A stretch of DNA of 64,000 nucleotides from Rhodospirillales bacterium 70-18. GTDB taxonomy: Bacteria; Pseudomonadota; Alphaproteobacteria; Acetobacterales; Acetobacteraceae. The position numbers and the translations under genes were made by a program. The notes below the pieces were generated by a model. It did not search any database, was not told the origin of the DNA, and saw only the letters and a list, made by a program, of their open reading frames with translations. Position 1 is the first letter of the stretch; every line of letters begins with the position of its first letter. This document shows, one piece after another, positions 50,039 to 58,828 of this stretch. Where the stretch lies: NCBI GenBank assembly GCA_001899585.1, contig MKWE01000017.1:85141-149140 (forward strand), in the 5' to 3' direction.

Positions 50039-50965
50039 GTGCTCCACATCGAAACCCCATTGATTGAATCCCGCCCAATGGAATTGACCGCAGGTCGGCC
50101 TGTCCTTTTGAAGATGGACGCACTTCAGCCGTCTGGCTCTTTCAAGATACGCGGCGTGGGGGCAGCTTGCGAATACCATGTTGGGAATGGAAAACGGCGG
50201 TTTGTGTCCTCTTCTGGAGGCAACGCCGGCCTCGCGGTCGCCTATGCCGGCCGCCGCCTTTCCGTTCCTGTAACCGTGTTCGTTCCCGAAACGACAACTG
50301 AAAGAGCAAAGTTTCTGATCCGTCAGGAGGGCGCAGAGGTCGTTGTTCATGGAGCATCATGGCAGGAGGCGAACGAACGTGCTCTTGAGGCGGTCGATTC
50401 CGAATCAGCCTTCATTCATCCATTTGATGATCCGATTATGTGGACCGGACATGCCACCATGATCGACGAGGTTGTTGGAGCCGGAGCATTGTTCGATGCC
50501 GTTGTCCTCTCAGTCGGGGGCGGGGGACTTCTGTCCGGCGTCGCGGAAGGACTGGCGCGCAACGGTCTCCAAGATGTTCCAATTATTGCCGTCGAGACAG
50601 ACGGTGCGGCATCTCTATCCGCGGCTTTGAAGGCCGGAAGATTGGTCGAATTGCCTGCCATCACCAGTATTGCGACGTCACTCGGCGCTCGAAAGGTTTC
50701 CGAGCGCGCATTCCAAATCAGTCAGACCAGACCCCTTGAAAGCGTCGTGGTGGAGGACCGATTTGCTGTTGAAGCGTGCCTTCGGTTCTTGGACGATCAC
50801 CGGGTCGTTGTGGAGCCGGCGTGTGGGGCGGCATTGGCGCTAGCCTACTCGCATCCGGACCAATTGGCGCGATATGAACGTGTACTGATTATTGTTTGCG
50901 GCGGAGCAACGACGTCGGTCGAGAAGTTGATGACCTACGATGCTGCATTGTCGCGCAAATCCTGA
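50039..50965 (+). CDS. PLP-dependent serine/threonine ammonia-lyase
   Basis: 308 residues from GTG 50039 (AAGGA 8 nt upstream); TTG 50036 is equally placed. PLP lysine Lys36 is in PSGSFKIRG, the phosphate or substrate loop SSGGNAG at 58-64, and the glycine-rich cofactor loop is SVGGGGLLSG. The C-terminal EPACGAALAL and CGGATTS resemble the L-serine dehydratase subgroup that lacks an ACT domain. It deaminates Ser/Thr to the 2-oxo acid. Base composition is lower in GC than its neighbours, suggesting independent transfer. Confidence 0.88.
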   Translation: MLHIETPLIESRPMELTAGRPVLLKMDALQPSGSFKIRGVGAACEYHVGNGKRRFVSSSGGNAGLAVAYAGRRLSVPVTVFVPETTTERAKFLIRQEGAEVVVHGASWQEANERALEAVDSESAFIHPFDDPIMWTGHATMIDEVVGAGALFDAVVLSVGGGGLLSGVAEGLARNGLQDVPIIAVETDGAASLSAALKAGRLVELPAITSIATSLGARKVSERAFQISQTRPLESVVVEDRFAVEACLRFLDDHRVVVEPACGAALALAYSHPDQLARYERVLIIVCGGATTSVEKLMTYDAALSRKS

Positions 50966-51126
50966 CTTTCCGATGCAGATTGCGCTTGGCTAAAATTGCT
51001 CAGATATCCTCGCGACACAGGCCGGCCCGATTTCGTCGCGCGAGGACTTGCTCAACGACCTTCTCGATGAGGGCGCCCCGCTCATCTAGCGCCCCGGGGG
51101 GGCGTATCAGGCCTGCCGATTGCAAA

Positions 51127-51156
51127 CTGTCAGAAAACTGTGTATATTTCTGACAG
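51127..51156. promoter_or_regulatory. inverted-repeat operator of AbiEi
   Basis: CTGTCAGAAA (51127-51136) and its exact reverse complement (51147-51156) flank 10 bp that include TATAT. The repeat ends at the abiEi Shine-Dalgarno. AbiEi antitoxins are known to repress their own promoter by binding inverted repeats, so this is the expected operator. Confidence 0.72.
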
Positions 51157-51166
51157 GAGATTGGCC

Positions 51167-51760
51167 ATGCAACGCCTGACTGAACAGATTCTTGAACATG
51201 CGAAGCGGCTGCCGGAGGGCACGCCGGTTGCGGCTAAGAGCTTGCTTCACCTCGGTAATCGCGCTGCGGTCGATCAGGCTTTGTCGCGTCTAGCGGAGCG
51301 GGGCCAATTGATGAGGGCCGGTCGCGGCGTTTACCTGCTGCCGGTTACCAGCCGGTTCGGCACGAGGGCCCCTTCGGTCGAACTGGCGGTTGAGGCGCTG
51401 GCGGCCCAGCGCGGTGAGGTTATCGTTCCGAGCGGTGCTGCCGCCGCAAATACCCTTGGTCTCACGACCCAGGTGCCAGTTCGGTCGGTGTATCTGACGT
51501 CTGGGCGCACCCGGAAAATGAACCTCGGCAAGCAGGTGGTTGAACTGCGCCATGCACCGCGCTGGCAGCTCGCCATGGCCCAGCGACCCGCTGGGGAAGC
51601 GGTCCGAGCGCTGGCTTGGCTTGGACCCGAAAAAGCCGAGGCCGCTCTGACTACTCTGAAGCGGAAGCTATCGCCGACTGCCTTCAGCGAGCTGGTCGCG
51701 GCGGCGCCACAGCTGCCGACCTGGCTCGCGCGCAGCGTGGGGAAGGCTGCGCATGGCTGA
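51167..51760 (+). CDS. abiEi: AbiEi-type antitoxin/transcriptional repressor
   Basis: 197 residues from ATG 51167, with AGGAG upstream. The N-terminal winged HTH (RLTEQILEHAKRLPEGTPVA, RAAVDQALSRLAERGQLMRA, GRGVYLLP) is followed by the DUF6088/AbiEi C-terminal domain (LAAQRGEVIVPSGAAAANTL, VYLTSGRTRKMNLG). It neutralises AbiEii and autoregulates. It overlaps the toxin gene by 8 bp. Confidence 0.9.
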   Translation: MQRLTEQILEHAKRLPEGTPVAAKSLLHLGNRAAVDQALSRLAERGQLMRAGRGVYLLPVTSRFGTRAPSVELAVEALAAQRGEVIVPSGAAAANTLGLTTQVPVRSVYLTSGRTRKMNLGKQVVELRHAPRWQLAMAQRPAGEAVRALAWLGPEKAEAALTTLKRKLSPTAFSELVAAAPQLPTWLARSVGKAAHG

Positions 51761-52769
51761 CGGCTTTCTCCACCTTCCGGCCGAGGATCGCCGCGAGGCG
51801 ATGAGCGTCGCAGCCGACCGCTCCGGGCGGCCGGCGCACCTCCTTGAAAAGGATGTGTGGGTGGTCTGGGCGCTTGCCACGCTCTACGGATCGCCACTCG
51901 GCGAACATTTGGTGTTCAAGGGCGGAACCTCGCTATCAAAGGCCTATGGCGTCATCCGGCGTTTTTCCGAGGACGTCGATCTGACCTATGACATTCGCGC
52001 GCTTGCGCCCGACTTGATAGGCGACAACGGCGAAGCGCTGCCGGAGACGCGAAGCGAGGAAAAGCGCTGGACGAGCGAGGTACGCAAACGCCTGCCGGAA
52101 TGGGTGGCGGGGGCAGTTCAGCCGATCATCGCCGAGGCATTGGCGGGCGAGGCCCTGTCAGCCGCGATCCGTGTCGACGGCGAGAAGCTCTTCATCGACT
52201 ATGAGGCGACGACGGTTGGTTCGGGCTATGTCGCGCCGAGCGTCATGCTCGAGTTCGGTGCGCGCTCAACGGGCGAGCCGGCGAGCGTGCGCGATGTCAC
52301 CTGCGATGCGGCTGGGCTGGTAGATGGTGTGGTCTTTCCAACCGCTCGACCGCGGGTGATGCACGCGGAGCGGACCTTTTGGGAAAAGGCGACTGCGATC
52401 CACGTCTTCTGCCTCCAAGAAAGGCTGCGCGGCGATCGTTTCGCGCGTCACTGGCATGACGTGGTGCGTCTCGATGAAGCTGGCGTCGCGGCCGCCGCTT
52501 TTGCCGATCGCGAGCTGGCTAACGCCGTCGCGCGACACAAGGCGATGTTCTTCGCCGAGAAGGCAGCCGACCGATCGCCGATCGACTACGCGGCTGCAGT
52601 CGATGGCGGCCTGCAACTCGTTCCTGCGGGCGATGGTGCGAAGGCCCTGGAAGAAGATTACGCCCGGATGGTCGAGGATGGTCTCCTTCTGGAGGACGCC
52701 GAGCCATTCGCGGTGCTCATGGAGCGCTGCGCAGACATCGCCGCACGAGCTAACAGCGCGGCAGGATAA
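51753..52769 (+). CDS. abiEii: AbiEii-type nucleotidyltransferase toxin
   Basis: 338 residues. The DUF1814/AbiEii nucleotidyltransferase motifs are clear: LLEKDVWVVWAL, FKGGTSLSKAY (residues 56-65) and RFSEDVDL (Asp74 and Asp76 as metal ligands). C-terminal ERTFWEKATAIH follows. AbiEii toxins are bacteriostatic and stop growth during phage infection, at least some by modifying tRNA. It is translationally coupled to the antitoxin and lies 24 bp before the OLD gene. Confidence 0.92.
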   Translation: MADGFLHLPAEDRREAMSVAADRSGRPAHLLEKDVWVVWALATLYGSPLGEHLVFKGGTSLSKAYGVIRRFSEDVDLTYDIRALAPDLIGDNGEALPETRSEEKRWTSEVRKRLPEWVAGAVQPIIAEALAGEALSAAIRVDGEKLFIDYEATTVGSGYVAPSVMLEFGARSTGEPASVRDVTCDAAGLVDGVVFPTARPRVMHAERTFWEKATAIHVFCLQERLRGDRFARHWHDVVRLDEAGVAAAAFADRELANAVARHKAMFFAEKAADRSPIDYAAAVDGGLQLVPAGDGAKALEEDYARMVEDGLLLEDAEPFAVLMERCADIAARANSAAG

Positions 52770-52793
52770 GAAAAACGGGCTGGGGAGGCGACG

Positions 52794-54755
52794 GTGTACA
52801 TTTCCGAAATCTACGCGAGCGGCTTCCGGTGCTTCGATCCAGCCGCCCCGTTGCAGTTGAAGCTCTCGTCCGGTCTCAATATTCTCGTGGGACCGAACGA
52901 CGCCGGTAAGAGCGCAATCATCGACGCCGCCCGCTACGTTCTTTGGACACGCGGCGATGACTATATCCGTCCGGACGAACACGACTTCCATGTCGGCGGG
53001 GACGGCATCCGCGGAAGCGACTTCATCGTTCGCTGCACCTTCGACGATCTTAGTGCTGATGAAGAGGCTCGGTTTCTCGAATGGTGCAATAATGAAAAGG
53101 GTAAGTTGCGGCTGCATGTGTGCATGCGTGGTACTCGGCGGATTTCGCCGGGTGGCGGTAACATCGTCGCTAGTCAGCACCGTGCCGGCGCTGACGGTGA
53201 GGGCCTGCCGCTTGATGGCGAACTGCGGGAGTATCTCAAGGCGACCTATCTCAAACCGCTGCGCGACGCCGAGCGCGAGATGCGCGCAGGCCGGCGATCG
53301 CGCCTGTCGCGCATCCTTGGCGCGATGCCGACAATGGGACCCCAGAGCAAGCCGGCGGCGCAGGGAGGAGGCGATGCCACGCTCCATGACACGCTCACGG
53401 CGGCTGATGCGGCCGTCCGAAACAACGCGGCGGTCGGCGGTGTCGCCAGTAGCGTCAACACGGATTTCCTCGACAAGCTGTCATTCGTGGACGACCGTCT
53501 CGTCGCGACGTTGGACCTCGGCGCTGGCGGCTCGTTCGATCAGATTCTCGAGCGGTTCGAGCTCTATCTGAATGCCAAGGCGGGCACTGAGCGCGTCCAG
53601 CGCGGGCTGGGCTACAACAACCTGCTTTTCATGGCGGCCGAGCTGTTGTTGCTCCAGTCGCATCCCGATCAGGTGCCGTTTCTGCTGATCGAGGAGCCGG
53701 AAGCGCATCTGCATCCCCAGCACCAGACGCTCTTCATGGAAGTGCTTGCGGCCCGCGCCGCCAAGCCGGACCCCAACAAGGGCGAGACCCACCAGCAGGT
53801 CCAGGTCTTACTCACTACCCATAGCCCGCAGCTCGCGGCCGGCGCTGAGCTTGAGACCATGACAATGATCGTCGGTCACCGCGCCTTTCCACTGGGCACG
53901 GCCCATACTCGGCTCGAAGCCGACGACTATGAGTTCCTTCGTCGGTTCCTCGACGCGACCAAGGCCAACTTGTTCTTCGCCCGCGCGATTATTGTCGTCG
54001 AGGGCGACGGCGAGCACCTGTTGCTGCCGGTGATCGCCGAGAAGCTCGGCCGTCCGCTCAGCCGTCATGGTGTATCGATCGTCAATGTCGGCCACCGCGG
54101 TCTGTTTCGCTACAGCCGGATTCTGCAGCGTAAGGCCGGGAATGCGATCGCGGTGCCCGTGGCGCTGATTCCGGATAGGGACATCCCGCCCCCTGAGGCG
54201 AAAGACCTCGTCGGAGACCGCAAGACTGAGAACGAGTTGACCCAGGACGAGATCGCAGCGCGGCTGAAGACGCTGCGGCGCGACATCGGGGATCCCGTCG
54301 ACGCGTTCATCGCTGATAGCTGGACACTTGAGTTCGATCTTGCCCTCCGGCCCGAGCTCGCCGAGAGCGTTCACCAGGCAGTCCAGCTCGCCAAGACCAG
54401 CAGTCGCAAGCCCGACCGGCTCGCGAAGATCGTGAAGAAGGCCAGCGAAACCTACGCAGGCTGGAAAGAGGCTGGACTCACAGCGACCGAGATCGCTGTC
54501 AAAATCTACCAGCCCGTCCACGACAAGGAGGCCTCCAAGGCCGAGGTCGCCGAGCAACTCGCCGCCATACTGCGCAAACGTACCGATACGCCGGAGCAGA
54601 TGCGCGATCGGCTCCCGCCCTATCTGGTGCGCGCGATCGACTACGTGACGGGTGGCTATGTTCCTGGGGCGCCGGCGATCGCTCCCGAACCGGAAGCCGA
54701 AGACGAAGAGATCGGGGTCGCGGGGATGGAAGGCGCGGCGGCGGTGGAGGCGTAG
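52794..54755 (+). CDS. OLD-family ATPase-Toprim nuclease (GajA-like)
   Basis: 653 residues from GTG 52794. An SMC/ABC-type ATPase has Walker A GPNDAGKS at 33-40 and the signature-Walker B segment LLIEEPEAHLHPQHQ near 300. The Toprim nuclease domain has VVEGDGEHLLLPVI near 405 and ALIPDRDIPPPE near 461. An OLD nuclease in tandem with a UvrD-type helicase is the class 2 OLD, or Gabija, architecture. It is a bit longer than typical GajA. The gene with which it is coupled starts 4 bp later. Confidence 0.9.
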   Translation: MYISEIYASGFRCFDPAAPLQLKLSSGLNILVGPNDAGKSAIIDAARYVLWTRGDDYIRPDEHDFHVGGDGIRGSDFIVRCTFDDLSADEEARFLEWCNNEKGKLRLHVCMRGTRRISPGGGNIVASQHRAGADGEGLPLDGELREYLKATYLKPLRDAEREMRAGRRSRLSRILGAMPTMGPQSKPAAQGGGDATLHDTLTAADAAVRNNAAVGGVASSVNTDFLDKLSFVDDRLVATLDLGAGGSFDQILERFELYLNAKAGTERVQRGLGYNNLLFMAAELLLLQSHPDQVPFLLIEEPEAHLHPQHQTLFMEVLAARAAKPDPNKGETHQQVQVLLTTHSPQLAAGAELETMTMIVGHRAFPLGTAHTRLEADDYEFLRRFLDATKANLFFARAIIVVEGDGEHLLLPVIAEKLGRPLSRHGVSIVNVGHRGLFRYSRILQRKAGNAIAVPVALIPDRDIPPPEAKDLVGDRKTENELTQDEIAARLKTLRRDIGDPVDAFIADSWTLEFDLALRPELAESVHQAVQLAKTSSRKPDRLAKIVKKASETYAGWKEAGLTATEIAVKIYQPVHDKEASKAEVAEQLAAILRKRTDTPEQMRDRLPPYLVRAIDYVTGGYVPGAPAIAPEPEAEDEEIGVAGMEGAAAVEA

Positions 54756-54759
54756 CACC

Positions 54760-56751
54760 ATGTTTGAGATCCTGCCGCTCACGCCCGAACTGCTCGCCGA
54801 ACTTGGCGACGAACTGGGCGGCTGCGATTTCACCGATCCGAGTCAGACCGACTTTCTGGCGAAGGTCACCCCATGTGACGTTCAGGCGGCGCCCGGCAAT
54901 GGCAAGACGACGCTGCTGGCGGCAAAGCTCGCGCTACTTTCGCGTAACTGGTCGACCCGTAGGCGGGGCGTCTGCGTCATTTCGCACACCAATGCCGCGC
55001 GGACGGAGGTCGAAGACTTGATCGCCCGTCACCCGACTGCAGCGCGGTTGATGGCCTATCCCCACTTCACCGGCACGGTCACAGCGTTCATCAACCAGTA
55101 CCTCGCCTTGCCTTATCTTCGAGGCCTGGGCTGGCACGTGCGCCAGATTGATGACGACGCCTTCGCGGCTGAGGCGCTGCGGCGGTATCCGGGTTGGGGC
55201 GTCCTCGACAACCTCGCCAAGAACAAGAAGCTCAAGCTGAAGCGCAGACTCGAAGAGTGGATTGCGCTTCTCGATCTGGACCCAGCCTTTACGGACACCG
55301 GCGCGGAGCCCCGCGCGCTGGCCGTGCGCTGCCGCAAAGGGCAGTGGGGAGCCCACACTGATTGTGGGAAAGCGCTCGAATCCCTCAAAGCCTCGATGGT
55401 CAGGAGCGGGCTCTACCGTTACGCGGACATGACCGCGCTCGCGTGGCGCGCGCTCCGTGAAAACCCGGCTCTCGCCGAGCGGCTTCGCGACCGCTTTCCC
55501 CTCACCATCCTTGATGAGGCACAGGATACCCATGGCGACCAGCTCCGGTTGCTGGAGCACGTGTTCAAGCAAGACGGGGCGGCGTTCCAACGCCTCGGGG
55601 ACAGCAACCAAACGCTTTATGAGGACGATGGAGCAGCACCGGCTTATTGGACGCCGGGGCCCGGTTGCATCCCTCTCGATACGAGCCGCAGGTTCAGCGT
55701 GGAGATTGCAGGTTTCGCAAGCCGGCTGACCGCACGTCAGGCTCAGACCATTGTGGGCCTTGGCGCACGGCCGGCGTCGCGTGTGATGATCCTGTTCGAT
55801 GAAGCTACGATCGGTGGGGTTCTCGGAGCCTTCGCCGAAGAGGCGCGCGCGCTGTGGGGCGGCGAATGCTGCACGCGTGACGTCTGGGCGGTCGCGTCAC
55901 GTCACAATCTGCCCGGCAAGAAAGGGGCGTGGCTGCCGAAGAGTCTTGTCGACTATCATCCCGCATATCGCAGCGAGGGCGGGTCTCGATCGAAGGCCAA
56001 CCTCCTTTGCCGGCAGCTTCAGAAGGCTGCTGTACACCACGCCGCGGCGCGACCTCCGGCAGAGGTCGGCGAGATGCTCGCCATCGGGGTTTCCGGGCTG
56101 GCGCGCGCCCATGGCTGGAAAGCGGTGAACGATCGTCCGATTACCGCGCACAATATATGGGCGACTCTTTCGCAGCGCGACCTTGCGTTGCCGCGCGCTG
56201 TACGTCGATTGCTCCGGGACTATGTGCTTGCCGGCGACGCGGTGTGGGAGCAGGCAGCATGGCTGGCGTTTATGGAACAGTTGCTACCTCTCTTCAGTCC
56301 GCATCCTCCGGGTACTGAGGCCGACATCGCCGGATTTTGCGACTTCGTCGCCGAGCAAAAGGCTGATCTCGCCGACCCCGAGCGCCGCTCCACGAAACAG
56401 GTGCAATTCGACGATCTCACATTGCGATTGGGATCGATCCACTCGGTCAAGGGCAAGAGTGTCGACGGAATTCTCGTCGTCGAGAGTGAGGTATGGAAAG
56501 GCAGTGGTGCGGAGGAGCAGTGCATTGACCTGAGCACGGTGCTTCCCCGTGCGTTCGGCGTTACCGACCAGCCATTCACGGGGGTGGGACTCACTGCCGC
56601 GACAAACGTCTTCGTGGGCGTGACCAGACCGCGGGAGCTGCTTGGGCTAGCGCTACGCAAATCCGAAGCCATGGTCTTGATAGGACCAGCCATAGACCAG
56701 GGGTGGAAGCTCGTCGACCTAGTTGCGCAGGCCGCGGAGCTGAAGGAATGA
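54760..56751 (+). CDS. UvrD/Rep-like superfamily 1 helicase (GajB-like)
   Basis: 663 residues from ATG 54760. Motifs: Walker A APGNGKTT at 44-51, VISHTNAARTEVE, Walker B ILDEAQDTHGDQ near 251, GDSNQTLYED (motif III), SIHSVKGKSVDGILV (motif V) and VFVGVTRPRELL (motif VI). It is longer than the usual GajB of about 500 residues. It lies between the OLD nuclease and the unknown third gene and overlaps the latter by four bases. Confidence 0.9.
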   Translation: MFEILPLTPELLAELGDELGGCDFTDPSQTDFLAKVTPCDVQAAPGNGKTTLLAAKLALLSRNWSTRRRGVCVISHTNAARTEVEDLIARHPTAARLMAYPHFTGTVTAFINQYLALPYLRGLGWHVRQIDDDAFAAEALRRYPGWGVLDNLAKNKKLKLKRRLEEWIALLDLDPAFTDTGAEPRALAVRCRKGQWGAHTDCGKALESLKASMVRSGLYRYADMTALAWRALRENPALAERLRDRFPLTILDEAQDTHGDQLRLLEHVFKQDGAAFQRLGDSNQTLYEDDGAAPAYWTPGPGCIPLDTSRRFSVEIAGFASRLTARQAQTIVGLGARPASRVMILFDEATIGGVLGAFAEEARALWGGECCTRDVWAVASRHNLPGKKGAWLPKSLVDYHPAYRSEGGSRSKANLLCRQLQKAAVHHAAARPPAEVGEMLAIGVSGLARAHGWKAVNDRPITAHNIWATLSQRDLALPRAVRRLLRDYVLAGDAVWEQAAWLAFMEQLLPLFSPHPPGTEADIAGFCDFVAEQKADLADPERRSTKQVQFDDLTLRLGSIHSVKGKSVDGILVVESEVWKGSGAEEQCIDLSTVLPRAFGVTDQPFTGVGLTAATNVFVGVTRPRELLGLALRKSEAMVLIGPAIDQGWKLVDLVAQAAELKE

Positions 56752-58079
56752 GCGGGCCTGTAGCGACAGCAGGATTAGGGACGTCTACTAAGCTGATTGG
56801 TTTGACCAAGCATACAAAGCACCGACACGTACCGAGCCCGGTCTCTCCGTCTTTCGTGGCACCGGCGGCTGAGCCGAGCCTGTCCTTCAACCCGATTGCC
56901 TTGGCAGCCGCAATCGCGCGAACGGCGACGACCTGGGATGATGCACCTGTCGTCTTACTCGACGGATTGCAACGGAGTGCTCTTATCGAGCTGGAGACTT
57001 TGCTCCAGGATGGATCAGCATTCGCGCTCGAAGCTCATTTCAAATTTCTCGCAGATACTGCCGGGTCGCAGTTTGCGGCCAAGGTCGGCGCTGGCATTGC
57101 CCACCTCTACATGGACGCTCTTGGCTACGCATGGCGAGCGAACGCGGCGTGCCTGTCGTCGTCGCTCGATCCCCATGCGGATTTTATCTACGAAGGTGGC
57201 AACGCATCCGGCCACGGTGTTGTGCTCGCCGAGGCGCACGGCTCGTTCGCCAAAGATGCGAGCGCTGCCAAAATAGCGAATGCGGCGAAGAAAAAGTACG
57301 TCAAGCAGGTGAAGCCTTTTGTCGCGAAGCCGTCGCCGTTCGGAAGGATTATCCACGGCTATTCGATTGCATTTGGGTCAAAGCCGACGACAGCCGGGAG
57401 CTTCCTGGCCGTATCGGAGACGCGGATCTCGAAGCCGCGAAAACGGGTCGCATCCACTGGCGTCGCGCAGGCGGGCGAGGCCCCCGAAGGTACGCCCACG
57501 GCGATGGCGCTGGCGACCCATCGTTCGAACTTTCTCCTGATGGGCGCGCCGGATGTAACGAATTGGATCGACTGGGTCCGCTTGCCGGACTCCCCAGCTC
57601 CCGAGCGACATGACGTTCCGCTTCTTCGATTTGGCTATGCCGGGCGAACCTATTTAGCGGCAGCGGCGACGCCGTGGCTTTTGCGGCCAAGCGGCCCTCC
57701 ATGGTGGATCGAGGATTTCTTCGACCATCCCGAGTGGTGGCGATTTGCTCGGCGTGCTCGATTATCGCCACCACGTCACCCTGGTTCGGATTTCGGCTGG
57801 TTCGTGATCGAGGAGAAGGCGGGAGCCGAATTCTTGAACGCGCTGAGCAATGCGATCCGCGACCGTGGAGTGGGGCTGCCGGCGACGATGAGGCTTCCAA
57901 CCGTCGAACCGACAGGCTTTGCGCTCTCGGCGGGAGATCGCACTGCCAGGGCCGACGCAGACGAGCCTTATCAATATGCGCTTTTCCGCGACGGCTTTGC
58001 CCTCTTGGGAGAACCTTTCCGAGGGCGACCGCGCGATGTGGTTGTCTGGTCGCCGGATGGAGGAATGTCGCTTGGATGA
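56748..58079 (+). CDS. unknown third gene of the OLD/UvrD operon
   Basis: 443 residues from ATG 56748, overlapping the helicase stop (ATGA). I do not recognise a family. Around residues 144-190 it reads HADFIYEGG, GVVLAEAHGSFAK, AAKKKYVKQVKPF, which resembles a PD-(D/E)XK core with His in place of the catalytic Lys. A Trp-rich patch (PPWWIEDFFDHPEWWRFARR) lies near 325. It might be a sensor, a degenerate nuclease or an added effector. Canonical Gabija has only two genes. Confidence 0.8.
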   Translation: MSGPVATAGLGTSTKLIGLTKHTKHRHVPSPVSPSFVAPAAEPSLSFNPIALAAAIARTATTWDDAPVVLLDGLQRSALIELETLLQDGSAFALEAHFKFLADTAGSQFAAKVGAGIAHLYMDALGYAWRANAACLSSSLDPHADFIYEGGNASGHGVVLAEAHGSFAKDASAAKIANAAKKKYVKQVKPFVAKPSPFGRIIHGYSIAFGSKPTTAGSFLAVSETRISKPRKRVASTGVAQAGEAPEGTPTAMALATHRSNFLLMGAPDVTNWIDWVRLPDSPAPERHDVPLLRFGYAGRTYLAAAATPWLLRPSGPPWWIEDFFDHPEWWRFARRARLSPPRHPGSDFGWFVIEEKAGAEFLNALSNAIRDRGVGLPATMRLPTVEPTGFALSAGDRTARADADEPYQYALFRDGFALLGEPFRGRPRDVVVWSPDGGMSLG

Positions 58080-58213
58080 CGCGGCGGCGTCGCGTCGCAG
58101 AGCGTACTGTGATATGAACTCCGTGACGGTACTATCTTGGTTCGCGGTGAGACCCATCCGAGTCCCCAAAAGTGAGTTCCGAAGGGCGATCGACCTCGAT
58201 AGATATCGAAACC

Positions 58214-58240
58214 GCACGAAATTTATTCCGTGCAATTTTT
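58214..58240 (+). terminator. intrinsic terminator of the OLD/UvrD operon
   Basis: GCACGAAAT and ATTCCGTGC form a stem with one mismatch, followed by AATTTTT. It lies about 135 bp after the stop of the third gene and matches a Rho-independent terminator on the plus strand. Confidence 0.65.
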
Positions 58241-58476
58241 CCTTTAAAATCAAGACCGTAAGATTTTGACGGCCCGCGGGTCGGCTTTCGACGTCGAGCG
58301 CAGCAAAAAAACCAAATAGATCAATGACGTAGCTGGGTTTAGAACAATCGAGTGGGAATGATTTTGAGGGTGCCGGGAGTAGGGTGTCCTTTCAGAGCAC
58401 GATAAAGGGAAGAGTTCCTAATATGTTTTGAATCTAGGGCAAAGGGTTAAGACCGGTCCGACTTTGAGCTCACCCC

Positions 58477-58505
58477 TTGAAGTGGCCGGATATTGGCCGT
58501 ACATT
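58477..58505 (+). promoter_or_regulatory. promoter of the DUF1778/GNAT pair
   Basis: TTGAAG (58477-58482), a 17-bp spacer and TACATT (58500-58505) precede the AGGAG ribosome binding site. The spacer contains TGGCCG twice (58483 and 58494), a likely binding site for the RHH antitoxin. Confidence 0.65.
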
Positions 58506-58522
58506 GAGTCAGGAGAAAAGCC

Positions 58523-58825
58523 ATGGCCAATGCAGCACCCAAATCAACCAGCGGCCGCACACGGGCAGAGCGCTTGGAGGCGCGTGTCACTGCGGAGCAG
58601 AAGAGTCTGATCGAGCGGGCGGCAGCCCTGCAAGGTCGGACCCTGACCGACTTCGTGCTGACAAGCGTGCAGGATGCCGCCCGGCGGGCGATTGAAGAGC
58701 ATCACCAGCTTGCGCTCTCCGTCCGCGACAGCGAGGCGTTCGTCGACGCGCTGATGAATCCGCAGCCTGTCAATGATCGCCTTCGCGACACGGTGCGCCG
58801 CTATCGCGAGAGAGCCGGCGTTTGA
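58523..58825 (+). CDS. DUF1778 (TacA-like) RHH antitoxin
   Basis: 100 residues from ATG 58523. The RHH part is SGRTRAERLEARVTAEQKSL, LIERAAALQGRTLTDFVLTS, and the C-terminal tail (FVDALMNPQPVNDRLRDTVR) is the neutralising peptide typical of TacA antitoxins. It represses the operon together with the GNAT toxin. The toxin gene follows after 3 bp. Confidence 0.92.
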   Translation: MANAAPKSTSGRTRAERLEARVTAEQKSLIERAAALQGRTLTDFVLTSVQDAARRAIEEHHQLALSVRDSEAFVDALMNPQPVNDRLRDTVRRYRERAGV

Positions 58826-58828
58826 AGC

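Larger units (their letters stand above)
58080..58522. other. intergenic, AT-rich, with terminator and toxin-antitoxin promoter
   Basis: This 443-bp stretch lies between the OLD/UvrD operon and the DUF1778 gene. Apart from the terminator (58214-58240), a small palindrome TCGATAGATATCGA near 58196, and the promoter at 58477-58505, I see nothing coding. Its low GC suggests a junction between independently acquired modules. Confidence 0.5.

Noticed and set aside
52266-53387. 373-aa minus-strand ORF across abiEii and the OLD gene
   Set aside because: It spans two convincing plus-strand genes and shows no domain.
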